A stretch of 12,532 bases of DNA from Novosphingobium sp. (GCA_028697875.1 JAQVEQ010000076.1:1-12532), one strand, 5' to 3'. Shown: positions 6,579-12,532, counted from the stretch's first letter. Notes: a model not told the origin generated them from the letters alone. Numbers and translations are program-made.

Positions 6579-7334
6579 ATGATCAATTACGGGATGGACG
6601 GCAAGGTTGCGCTGGTGACGGGGGCTGGCGGCGGAATCGGCCGGGCGACCGCGCTGGCTTTTGCCCATTCGGGTGCGGCGGTCCTGGTGAGCGACGTGAG
6701 CGACGAAGGCGGGGCTGAAACCGTTGCCCAGATCGAGGCTCAGGGCGGCAAGGCGGTGTTCCAGCATTGCGACGTCAGCGACGGGGCCCAGGTCAAGGCG
6801 ATGGTCGCGGCTGCGGTCGAGGCTTTCGGCCGGCTCGACTATGCGTTCAACAATGCCGGGATCAACCGCATCACGGCCAATGAATACGACGACGAAAACT
6901 GGGACCTTTCCATCGGGATCAACCTGACCGGCGTCATGCTGTGCATGCGCGAAGAGGCCGAGGTCATGCTGAAAAGCGGCGGCGGGGCGATCGTCAACAC
7001 CGCGTCGATCAACGGGCTGGTCGGCAACCCCACGCAGCCTGCCTATACCGCCTCCAAGCATGGCGTGGTCGGCTTGACCCGCCACGGCGCGTTGCGTTGG
7101 GCGCGCGAGGGTATTCGCGTCAACGCGGTGTGCCCCGGCGTGATCGAAACGCCGATGAGCGCGCAAGCCATGGCCGATCCGGCGGCGCGCAAGATGATCG
7201 AGGAAATGACTCCGATGGGGCGCATGGGCCAGGCCGCTGAAATCGCGGGAGCGGTGGTGTGGCTGTGCTCCGACGAGGCGAGCTTCGTCACTGGCTTGCC
7301 GCTGGTGGTCGATGGCGGTGTGACCGCTTTCTGA
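6579..7334 (+). CDS. Classical short-chain dehydrogenase/reductase (SDR)
   Basis: The 251-residue enzyme is of normal classical-SDR length. The cofactor site is TGAGGGIG (14-21). Asp39 at the end of the second beta strand predicts preference for NAD(H) over NADP(H). The NNAG motif lies at 91-94. The catalytic tetrad is complete: Asn115, Ser143, Tyr156 and Lys160 (in AYTASKHG). The C-terminus VTGLPLVVDGGVTAF is typical. It catalyses alcohol/ketone interconversion. Hydroxysteroid-type or cyclic alcohol dehydrogenases look like this, but so do FabG-like reductases, and the substrate cannot be told. ATG 6579 is chosen for the strong AGGGGAGG five bases upstream; the open frame extends left to 6420 but overlaps the divergent gene. 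It is followed by a hairpin and then the convergent Lrp genes. Confidence 0.92.
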   Translation: MINYGMDGKVALVTGAGGGIGRATALAFAHSGAAVLVSDVSDEGGAETVAQIEAQGGKAVFQHCDVSDGAQVKAMVAAAVEAFGRLDYAFNNAGINRITANEYDDENWDLSIGINLTGVMLCMREEAEVMLKSGGGAIVNTASINGLVGNPTQPAYTASKHGVVGLTRHGALRWAREGIRVNAVCPGVIETPMSAQAMADPAARKMIEEMTPMGRMGQAAEIAGAVVWLCSDEASFVTGLPLVVDGGVTAF

Positions 7335-7345
7335 TTTCCGCGCCA

Positions 7346-7381
7346 GTGGCAGGCAGACCCGGCGGCGGTCCTGCCTGCCAC
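7346..7381. terminator. Long hairpin between convergent SDR and Lrp genes
   Basis: A perfect 11-bp stem GTGGCAGGCAG / CTGCCTGCCAC (7346-7356 with 7371-7381) encloses a 14-base loop that can extend the stem by ACC/GGT past a bulged C. It starts 11 bases after the SDR stop and 7 bases from the end of the Lrp gene. Neither side has a T-run, so it is a U-tract-less hairpin acting on both strands or a transcript-stabilising structure. Confidence 0.6.
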
Positions 7382-7388
7382 GGCCGGG

Positions 7389-7880
7389 CTAGCCGCCCAG
7401 GCCGGTAATCAGGCCGTCTTCGGTGATCCGCGCGATCCGCGTGTTGTACTTGAGCGTCTTGACCGCGATCGAGGTTTCGACGTGATGCACGCCGGGCAGC
7501 GACAGGATCTTGTCGGATGCGATGTTGACCAGGCAATCGAGCTCGTCGAACAGGCAGATGGCCAGGATGTTGAACTGGCCCATCGTGATCATCACCCCGT
7601 TAATCAGGGGCAGTTCCGAAATCTGCCGGGCAATGGCGCGCACGTTGTTGACGTTGGCGTGGACGCTGACGAAGGCGAGCCGCGATTTCGCTTCCATCTC
7701 CAGGCCGGTGACTGCGGTAAAGGCGATCAGGCCTTCCTGTTGCAGCCGCTTGATCCGGCCGCGCACCGTTCCTTCGGTCACCCCGAGTTCGGCCGCGATC
7801 TTGCGGTTGGATACGCGCGCGTCGTGACCGAGCAATTCGATCAGCTGGCGGTCGAGATCGTCGAGCTGGATGGTCGTCAT
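7389..7880 (-). CDS. Lrp/AsnC-family transcriptional regulator (second of a tandem pair)
   Basis: The 163-residue protein has a winged helix-turn-helix (about 5-58; LDDLDRQLIELL, then VSNRKIAAELGVTEGTVRGRIKRLQQEG) and a C-terminal RAM/AsnC ligand domain (about 65-150). It should oligomerise as dimers and higher forms that bind small molecules. I chose the ATG at 7880 because GAGG lies eight bases upstream. A TTG at 7892 would overlap the stop of the preceding gene, which makes coupling possible. The intergenic gap is only eight bases, so the pair is co-transcribed. Lrp proteins often regulate neighbours and themselves. Candidates are the SDR and OYE genes and the amidohydrolase/COQ4 operon, but no target site is proven. 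The effector need not be an amino acid in catabolic clusters. Confidence 0.9.
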   Translation of the reverse strand: MTTIQLDDLDRQLIELLGHDARVSNRKIAAELGVTEGTVRGRIKRLQQEGLIAFTAVTGLEMEAKSRLAFVSVHANVNNVRAIARQISELPLINGVMITMGQFNILAICLFDELDCLVNIASDKILSLPGVHHVETSIAVKTLKYNTRIARITEDGLITGLGG

Positions 7881-7888
7881 GGCCAGCC

Positions 7889-8356
7889 TCAACCCTCGAT
7901 CGGGGCGATGTCGAACTGGTACTTGATGATGTCGACCACGATAGCCGGAGTCATCGAGCGAATTCCGCCGATCTGGGAAAACTTGTCGAGCAGGAGGTGG
8001 GACAGATCGTCGAAGTCCTTCAGCGCGACCAGCATGTCGATGTCATAGCGCCCGGTTACGAGGTGCACGGCGAAGACTTCGGGGAATTCGGCGAGTTCCT
8101 GCGCCACGTCGGACGCAGGGCGGCCGTCGACCTCGATCGCGACTTCCATCAGGAAATTGAAGCCGTGGGCGGCGAAATCGGAAACGGCGACCACCCGCAG
8201 CTGGTTGGCGTCTTCCATCCGCTTGATGCGCGAGGAAACGGTGGTTGCAGTCAGGCCGAGATTCTCCGCGATCTGCTGGTTCGTGGCCCGGCCGTTCTGG
8301 CGCAGCAGTTCGACGATGGACCTGTCGGTCGCGTCGAAATTGAAATTCTGTGTCAT
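7889..8356 (-). CDS. Lrp/AsnC-family transcriptional regulator (first of a tandem pair)
   Basis: The 155-residue regulator has the winged HTH at about 7-60 (FDATDRSIVELLRQNG, then ATNQQIAENLGLTATTVSSRIKRMED) and a RAM domain at about 65-148, with VTGRYDIDMLVALKD in the usual place of the ligand-binding turn. It is clearly a diverged paralogue of the downstream regulator, sharing the HTH pattern but little of the ligand domain. The two may therefore sense different molecules or form mixed oligomers (inference). ATG 8356 has GGAGGGG just upstream. It is the first gene of a two-gene operon read leftward. Confidence 0.9.
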   Translation of the reverse strand: MTQNFNFDATDRSIVELLRQNGRATNQQIAENLGLTATTVSSRIKRMEDANQLRVVAVSDFAAHGFNFLMEVAIEVDGRPASDVAQELAEFPEVFAVHLVTGRYDIDMLVALKDFDDLSHLLLDKFSQIGGIRSMTPAIVVDIIKYQFDIAPIEG

Positions 8357-8523
8357 GCCCCTCCGCGTGCCCGATATATCTGGTTCAACGGCCTGCTACG
8401 GCGGAAAACCTACCCCAGTGCCAAATTATGGCCTGCGGCCCCCCTAGACCAGCCAGAGAAGCCCAATATCCCCATTTTCGTCAAGGGTGTTGTATTTATT
8501 CCAGCGCGGCCGCTGTAGCGCGC
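8357..8523 (-). promoter_or_regulatory. Upstream region of the Lrp pair
   Basis: This 167-bp gene-free region should contain the leftward promoter of the Lrp operon. A CATAAT (minus strand, 8430-8425) is a fair -10, and TTGACG (minus strand, 8484-8479) a fair -35, but they are too far apart to pair, so no promoter is assigned. A perfect palindrome TAGCGCGCTA at 8516-8525 overlaps the end of the upstream terminator. Confidence 0.35.
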
Positions 8524-8556
8524 TAAAAAGGGGTGGATCCCGCGAGACCCACCCCT
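8524..8556 (-). terminator. Intrinsic terminator of the amidohydrolase/COQ4 operon
   Basis: Read on the minus strand, an 11-pair stem with one A-C mismatch (outer arms AGGGGTGG and CCACCCCT, 8529-8539 with 8546-8556) is followed by TTTTTAG. It starts 25 bases after the COQ4-like stop codon. It separates this operon from the Lrp pair on the same strand. Confidence 0.85.
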
Positions 8557-8581
8557 CCCCCAATAACTGTCCTGTGCGGTA

Positions 8582-9469
8582 CTATTCCGCTGCGGCCATC
8601 ATGGCCGGCTGGGCGTAGTCGGCATGGCCTTCGTCGCACAGTTTGTTGGTGTCGTCCCAGGCCCCTTCGGGGATGACCGGGAAAATGCCCAGTTCCTCGC
8701 GGATGTCCTCGATCTTCCAGTCGACGTATTTGCGCCAGTCGACGATCATCAGCGGGATCTTCCAGTTCCGGCCCTGCTCGGCACCGAGATATTCCGCTTC
8801 GAGGTTGAGGACCGAGGCCTCGGGATAGTGGAGCCCGTCCTTCATGATCGTCTTGGCCTTGAGATAGGTCTGGACGCGGTTGAAGTAGCAGGCGAGCTCC
8901 GGCCGGAAATAGCGCACCCGCGAATGCAGGTTGGCATTGACCAGTGCGATCTCGCCCCCGTGGTTGGGACCGAAACCGGAGATCATGTGCTCGATGTCGT
9001 GGGTCAGCGAACTTTGCCGCAGGTAGAAGGTGAAATCTTTCACCACTTCGATTTCGGGATAGAACAGGTCGAGTTCGTAGCCGCTTTCGACCATCCAGCG
9101 GTGAAGGCGGGCACCGAGCGTGCCCGGTGCGCAATCCTCCACGTCGGTGAGCTTGAAGTTCGAGAGGTTACGGTTCTCAAGCCATTCGCGGAATTCGGGC
9201 AGGCGGGCCTTTTCTTCCTCGAACAGCCGCATGATCGCGGGGAAATCCTCCAGGTTCTGGAGGATCTGCACCACTTCCGGGATATAGGCGGTGTTCGGCA
9301 GGTCGGCCCCGTTGCGGCGGAGCATTTCCTGCGCGATCAGCGCGCGCAGTTCCGGATGATTGAGGTACTTCGACGAACTGACGAGGGTCGAGCTGTTCGT
9401 CTCGATCTTGCGCATCCCGCCGTTGAAATAGGCGCGTTCGCCTTCACCAACCTGTGCTTGGGTCTGCAT
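8582..9469 (-). CDS. COQ4-family protein (metal-binding, ubiquinone-biosynthesis homologue) in a catabolic operon
   Basis: The 295-residue protein matches the COQ4 family. It has the signature HDxxH-x11-E metal site as HDIEH at 157-161 with Glu173, preceded by PGTLGARLHRWM (115-126), which mirrors the family's GTLG...Y..F segment, and surrounded by ISGFGPNHGGEIALV. COQ4 was long viewed as a scaffold for ubiquinone synthesis and has more recently been reported to carry out oxidative decarboxylation at C1 of the quinone ring. All proposed ligands are intact here, so an enzymatic role is plausible. It carries extra N- and C-terminal sequence compared with bacterial COQ4 proteins and ends MAAAE. 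The start at 9469 is fixed by coupling: GGAG lies in the last codons of the amidohydrolase gene and only five bases separate the genes. No other ubiquinone genes are nearby, so a catabolic function on an aromatic or quinone-like acid is my inference. Confidence 0.82.
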   Translation of the reverse strand: MQTQAQVGEGERAYFNGGMRKIETNSSTLVSSSKYLNHPELRALIAQEMLRRNGADLPNTAYIPEVVQILQNLEDFPAIMRLFEEEKARLPEFREWLENRNLSNFKLTDVEDCAPGTLGARLHRWMVESGYELDLFYPEIEVVKDFTFYLRQSSLTHDIEHMISGFGPNHGGEIALVNANLHSRVRYFRPELACYFNRVQTYLKAKTIMKDGLHYPEASVLNLEAEYLGAEQGRNWKIPLMIVDWRKYVDWKIEDIREELGIFPVIPEGAWDDTNKLCDEGHADYAQPAMMAAAE

Positions 9470-9474
9470 TGCTC

Positions 9475-11220
9475 TTACTCCGCGGCAACCGCCATGGCGG
9501 CGTTTTCGTTGGCAGGGGTGAGGAACCGGCCCGGCTTGGCGCCGGTGTAGGCCCCGTTTTCGAAGGTCGGCACGCCGTTCACCAGCGTCAGGCGCGTCGG
9601 CATGGCTTTGCGGGTAAAGCGCCAGGTCGTGCCGCCCTTGCCGTCGGGCATGTCCCAGGCCTTCTCCATCTGCGCGCGCTGGATCTCGTCGAGGTTGAAC
9701 ACCGCGATATCGGCCCGCTTGCCCGGCGCGATCACGCCCCGGTCGTTGAGGAAGAAATGCTCGGCCAGCTTGCCGGTCATCACGTGAATCGCCTCTTCCA
9801 GGGTGATTCGCTTTTCCTCGCGGACGTACTGGGTGAGGAGCAGGGCGTTCTCGCCCCCGCCGCACAGCATTTGCAGGTGCGCGCCCGCGTCCGAGATGTT
9901 GCCGACCGTCTTGGGGTCGCGCATCAGTTCGATCGTCAGGTCCTCATCCTTGGGGAAGGGTGCCATGTGCACGGTCGAAAGCGTGCCGTTCTCGAGGATC
10001 CAGTCGGCCATGGCATCGCTGCGATGCTGGCCGCGGCTGTCGGCATATTCCTTGAGCGTGATGTTGATCGGGCCTTTGCCGTTCTCGCTGTCGAGCAGGT
10101 AGAGGTCCTGCGGGTTCTGGAGCGGCGACCACGGCCAGGCGTTGTTGTCCCAGCTCTCGCGGGCGCGGGCGCGCCATTCGGGGTCGGCCAGCAGGCGGCG
10201 CTTTTCGTCGTGGGTTTCGGCCAGCACGACCTCGTGCCAGACGTAGTCGTTCGACTGGGCGAAGATCAGCGACTTCACGAGGCTGAGCGTCGACGTGGGG
10301 GAGACGTGAGCGTAGCCCGGCCAGACGTCGATCCCGGCATCGCGCATTGACTGCACGCTCGCCTGCATGGCGGGAAGGATTTCCTTCTGGAAGCCGAGCG
10401 TCGGGATCGCACCCGCGATCTGGACGCGGATCTTGCGGCCTTTCAGCAGTTTTTCCAGCCTCTTGAGATTGTCGGGTCCGCTCATCCGCATGAAAGTGTC
10501 GACGATCACCTGGTAACAGGTATGCGGATAGCGATCCATCACGTCGAACAGCGCGGTGAACTCGGCATCGTCGGCCAGCAGCGTGGGAACCGGGCGGTCG
10601 TCGCCGTCATGGTCGTGCATGTTGTCCGACAGGCCGAGCGCGCCGGCGGCCAGCGCGTCGTCGAGCAATTCGGCCATCTTCGCGATTTCTTCCGGGGTCG
10701 CCGCGCGGTCCCACGCGTCAACGCCCATGGCCGCGATGCGCAGCGGGATATGGCCGACGTAGCTGGCGTAGTTCAACGGGACGGAAACGTTCTTTTCGAA
10801 CGACTGGCGGTATTCCGACCACTTGAGCCAGTCCCAGCTGACAAATTCCTTGAACGGGGCGAGCGGGATGTCCTCGAAGAACGAGAAGATGCCCATGACT
10901 TCTTCCTTGGCCACCTGGCTCGGGTGGAGCGGAGCCATGGAGAAGCCGCAGTTGCCCAGGATCATCGTCGTGGCGCCATAGCCGGGCAGCGGGTCGAGGT
11001 CGGGCTGCCACCACATGGAGGCGTCGTAGTGGGTGTGGCTTTCGATGAAGCCCGGCGTGACGTAGCAGTCCGTGGCGTCGAACACCCGCTCGCCCTGCTG
11101 TTCGTGGAGGTTTTCGCCGACTTCAGCGATTGCGCCGCCACGAATGCGGACGTCGGATTTGAAGGCCGGGGCGCCGGTGCCGTCGACGACGGTACCGTTC
11201 TTTATCAGCATATCGGTCAT
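9475..11220 (-). CDS. D-aminoacylase / N-acyl-D-amino-acid deacylase-type amidohydrolase, variant active site
   Basis: The 581-residue protein has the amidohydrolase-3/NAGD layout. A small beta domain is formed by both ends (MLIKNGTVVDGTG, 4-16; PGKRADIAVFN near 500). The metal-dependent barrel has HxHxD at His62, His64 and Asp66, the NCGFSMAP motif with Cys91, and SDAGAHL with Asp444. These match D-aminoacylase metal and catalytic positions. Oddly, the two histidines that normally complete the zinc site appear lost: the YxxH segment reads YQVI (236-239) and the QISH segment reads QIAG (267-270). The protein may use a different metal set or reaction, such as a non-peptide amide, lactone or C-C bond. 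ATG 11220 is supported by GGGAG upstream; the frame is open further upstream but without family similarity. It is the first gene of a two-gene operon coupled to the COQ4 homologue. Confidence 0.85.
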   Translation of the reverse strand: MTDMLIKNGTVVDGTGAPAFKSDVRIRGGAIAEVGENLHEQQGERVFDATDCYVTPGFIESHTHYDASMWWQPDLDPLPGYGATTMILGNCGFSMAPLHPSQVAKEEVMGIFSFFEDIPLAPFKEFVSWDWLKWSEYRQSFEKNVSVPLNYASYVGHIPLRIAAMGVDAWDRAATPEEIAKMAELLDDALAAGALGLSDNMHDHDGDDRPVPTLLADDAEFTALFDVMDRYPHTCYQVIVDTFMRMSGPDNLKRLEKLLKGRKIRVQIAGAIPTLGFQKEILPAMQASVQSMRDAGIDVWPGYAHVSPTSTLSLVKSLIFAQSNDYVWHEVVLAETHDEKRRLLADPEWRARARESWDNNAWPWSPLQNPQDLYLLDSENGKGPINITLKEYADSRGQHRSDAMADWILENGTLSTVHMAPFPKDEDLTIELMRDPKTVGNISDAGAHLQMLCGGGENALLLTQYVREEKRITLEEAIHVMTGKLAEHFFLNDRGVIAPGKRADIAVFNLDEIQRAQMEKAWDMPDGKGGTTWRFTRKAMPTRLTLVNGVPTFENGAYTGAKPGRFLTPANENAAMAVAAE

Positions 11221-11507
11221 GGTGTCTCTCCCGAGGTATATTGGGACGGACGCTTTGCGCGCCTCGTGCCGGTGGCAGGAGAGTACTGCCGCCGCCTTTT
11301 CCCGCAAAATGCATGTGCGCAATTCGTATCGGATCATGATCTGTTTGGGATCGAATTATGATCCTCTCGGCGAAGCGGACGACGGCCCGCGTCCGGGGGA
11401 GGGTCTTTGCCTGACCACGAGCGGACGGAGAAGCCGCGGGGCGGGCGACTCGCCTTGGGGCGGGGTAGATAGTTGACGCCGTCAACTTTTGCCCCGAAGC
11501 AGCGGAC
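11221..11507. promoter_or_regulatory. Divergent control region between amidohydrolase and TIM-barrel genes
   Basis: This 287-bp region has no credible gene. It contains a nested symmetric patch. GATCATGATC (11332-11341) is a perfect palindrome. GGATCAT (11331-11337) pairs with ATGATCC (11358-11364), and AATTCG (11321-11326) pairs with CGAATT (11352-11357). A minus-strand CATAAT and a plus-strand TATGAT (11357-11362) overlap there, so one or both divergent promoters may start in this patch, but no good -35 is seen. A separate perfect operator-like palindrome lies at 11471-11487. Confidence 0.45.
11471..11487. promoter_or_regulatory. Perfect 17-bp palindromic operator
   Basis: AGTTGACGCCGTCAACT is an uninterrupted inverted repeat: eight pairs around a central C. 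It ends 20 bases before the ATG of the TIM-barrel gene, where a bound dimer would block transcription or translation initiation. Size and symmetry suit TetR, MarR or GntR dimers; the TetR gene at the left end is one candidate. It is not an FNR box, because the half-sites are three rather than four bases apart. Confidence 0.65.
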
Positions 11508-12302
11508 ATGGATGCTATCTGTCTCGACCATCTCTCGTTATGCGACTTGCCCGCGCTCGACCTGATCGCCGTGGCGGGGGAACTTGGTTGCGGTGCGGTC
11601 AGCCTGTTCGTCACGCCGCTGCCGCTGGGGCCCTATGCCGACCTGGTGAACGATGCAGGTGCGCGGCGCGAGGTCGTGGCCGCCTTGCGCGACACCGGTC
11701 TGGGCGTGGGGATCGTGGAGCCGTTCATGCTCGACGCCGCGCCCGATTGGGACACGATGGAGCGCACAGCGGCGCTGGCCGCGGAATTGGGCGGGGACGT
11801 CAACGCACTTGCCTTCGACGACGATCCGTCGCGCCAGCGGGATTCGATGGCGCGGCTGGCCGGGATCTGCCGCGCGGCAGGCACACGCATGACGATCGAG
11901 GCGTTTTCGATGTCCAGGGCCCGCACCCAGGCGGATTCGCTCGCGCTGGCCGAGCATTGCGGCCCCGATGTCGGGGTGACGGTCGATACGCTCCACGTGA
12001 TCCGTACCGGCGGAACATGGGCCGATGTCGCCGCACTGCCGCAGGAACGGATCTTCCACGTGCAACTGAACGATGGACCTCTCGCCGCACCGGACGATCT
12101 CGGCGCGGAAGCGGTCAGATACCGCCATCCGCCGGGGCAGGGGGAATTCGATCTCGACGCACTGGTCCCGCTGCTTCCCGCAACGGCACGGATCGCGGTC
12201 GAGGCGCCGTTTGTTGCCCCTGCAGGCTCAAGTCCGCTCGAACGGGGGCGCATACTGGTCGATGCAACGCGGGCACTGCTGGCGCGGGCGGGGCGAGCCT
12301 AG
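11508..12302 (+). CDS. Xylose-isomerase-like TIM-barrel protein (sugar phosphate isomerase/epimerase, AP-endonuclease-2 family)
   Basis: The 264-residue protein belongs to the AP_endonuc_2 TIM-barrel group of metal-dependent isomerases, epimerases and dehydratases. Likely metal and catalytic residues sit at strand ends: Glu131 (MTIEAF), Asp160 and His163 (VTVDTLH), His184 (FHVQLNDG) and Glu232 (IAVEAPF), with the PGQGEFDLDAL loop between. The N-terminus DHLSLCDLPALDLIAVA is typical, supporting ATG 11508 although the RBS is weak. It is slightly short for the family but complete. Members act on sugars, inositols, keto-acids and dehydroshikimate, so the substrate cannot be named; enol/keto isomerisation of a ring-cleavage product would fit here (inference). 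It lies behind a perfect palindrome, is divergent from the amidohydrolase, and its stop codon shares the tetranucleotide CTAG with the stop of the convergent ferredoxin gene. Confidence 0.85.
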   Translation: MDAICLDHLSLCDLPALDLIAVAGELGCGAVSLFVTPLPLGPYADLVNDAGARREVVAALRDTGLGVGIVEPFMLDAAPDWDTMERTAALAAELGGDVNALAFDDDPSRQRDSMARLAGICRAAGTRMTIEAFSMSRARTQADSLALAEHCGPDVGVTVDTLHVIRTGGTWADVAALPQERIFHVQLNDGPLAAPDDLGAEAVRYRHPPGQGEFDLDALVPLLPATARIAVEAPFVAPAGSSPLERGRILVDATRALLARAGRA

Positions 12303-12532
12303 ACCCCCGGCTGGTCGGGCGGCACTTCCACCACCAGTCCGTCCAGTTCCTCGCTGAGCTGGATCTGGCAGGAAAGACGGCTCGTGGGCCGGACTTCGAC
12401 GCCTTCCAGCGCCTCCAGCATTGTCTGCTCGTCTTCGTTCGGCGGGCCGACCTTCTCCCGCGAGGCGGGCGCGATATAGACGTGGCAGGTGCCGCACTGG
12501 CGCATGAACCCGCACAGGGCGTCGATCCCGTC
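12299..12532 (-). CDS. [2Fe-2S] ferredoxin, hydroxylase type (5' part beyond the window)
   Basis: Only the C-terminal 77 residues are inside the window; the frame runs off the right edge. The cluster-binding pattern Cys-x5-Cys-x2-Cys (CGFMRQCGTC) is followed by the distal Cys in RLSCQIQL. That is the adrenodoxin/putidaredoxin/terpredoxin-type arrangement of ferredoxins that feed cytochromes P450 or Rieske oxygenases. The C-terminus LDGLVVEVPPDQPGV is also typical. The ATG at 12505 is internal because it lies after the first cluster cysteine. It could supply the KshA-like oxygenase here or a P450 encoded to the right. It overlaps the TIM-barrel gene tail to tail by four bases. Confidence 0.88.
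   Translation of the reverse strand, partial: DGIDALCGFMRQCGTCHVYIAPASREKVGPPNEDEQTMLEALEGVEVRPTSRLSCQIQLSEELDGLVVEVPPDQPGV

Noticed and set aside
8624..9550. Plus-strand open frame opposite the COQ4-like gene (also 9454-10350 and 10522-11361 opposite the amidohydrolase)
   Set aside because: These are shadows of confidently identified genes, with no family similarity in their translations and no ribosome sites.
9470..9865. Longer N-terminus for the COQ4-like protein
   Set aside because: The extension lies within the coding region of the amidohydrolase in another frame. Its translation is Arg-rich with no family similarity, and the ATG at 9469 has a coupled RBS.
11471..11487. Palindrome considered as a second FNR/FixK box
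   Set aside because: The TTGAC and GTCAA halves are separated by three bases instead of four, so helical spacing is wrong for Crp/Fnr proteins.
1..12532. Mobile elements, CRISPR arrays, tRNA or rRNA genes
   Set aside because: No transposase or integrase motif, terminal repeats, regularly spaced repeats, tRNA cloverleaf or rRNA sequence was recognised anywhere in the window.

Overview
The window is GC-rich, densely packed bacterial DNA holding ten complete protein genes, one gene that may be cut by the left edge and one gene definitely cut by the right edge. It looks like a catabolic accessory region of an aerobic alphaproteobacterium, most plausibly a sphingomonad. That assignment is an inference from base composition, the mix of oxygenase, reductase and Lrp-type genes, and short SD-led operons; no taxonomic marker is present. 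I see no rRNA, tRNA, insertion sequence or CRISPR array.

Layout. 5-664 (+): TetR-type regulator. 813-1664 (+): Asp/Glu/hydantoin racemase-fold protein, closed by a strong intrinsic terminator. 2037-5270 (+): a compact three-gene oxygenase operon: two-domain extradiol ring-cleavage dioxygenase (HsaC/BphC type), acyl-CoA-dehydrogenase-fold flavin monooxygenase (HsaA type) and Rieske oxygenase (KshA type). A TTGAY-N4-RTCAA (FNR/FixK-type) box lies ahead of it at exactly the spacing expected of an activator promoter. 5420-6493 (-) and 6579-7334 (+): divergent Old Yellow Enzyme and short-chain dehydrogenase. 7389-8356 (-): two tandem Lrp/AsnC regulators. 8582-11220 (-): a translationally coupled pair, a D-aminoacylase-type amidohydrolase followed by a COQ4-family protein. 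11508-12302 (+): a xylose-isomerase-like TIM-barrel protein behind a perfect 17-bp palindrome. 12299-12532 (-): the end of a [2Fe-2S] ferredoxin of the hydroxylase type.

Working together. The KshA/HsaA/HsaC-like trio is the signature chemistry of ring A/B opening in steroid-like polycyclic compounds: ring hydroxylation, ortho-hydroxylation of the resulting phenol, then meta-cleavage. The ferredoxin could feed electrons to the Rieske enzyme, and the OYE and SDR could reduce or oxidise ring ketones. The flavin reductase and C-C hydrolase that normally complete this route are not in the window. The amidohydrolase/COQ4 pair, the racemase-fold protein and the TIM-barrel protein have no obvious place in the textbook pathway and are the best candidates for undescribed chemistry.

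The points most worth a second look are the COQ4 homologue in a catabolic operon, the amidohydrolase that appears to lack two canonical metal-ligand histidines, the FNR-type promoter on an oxygen-consuming pathway, the perfect palindrome before the TIM-barrel gene, and a shared Ala-Ala-Glu C-terminus on four unrelated enzymes of the region.
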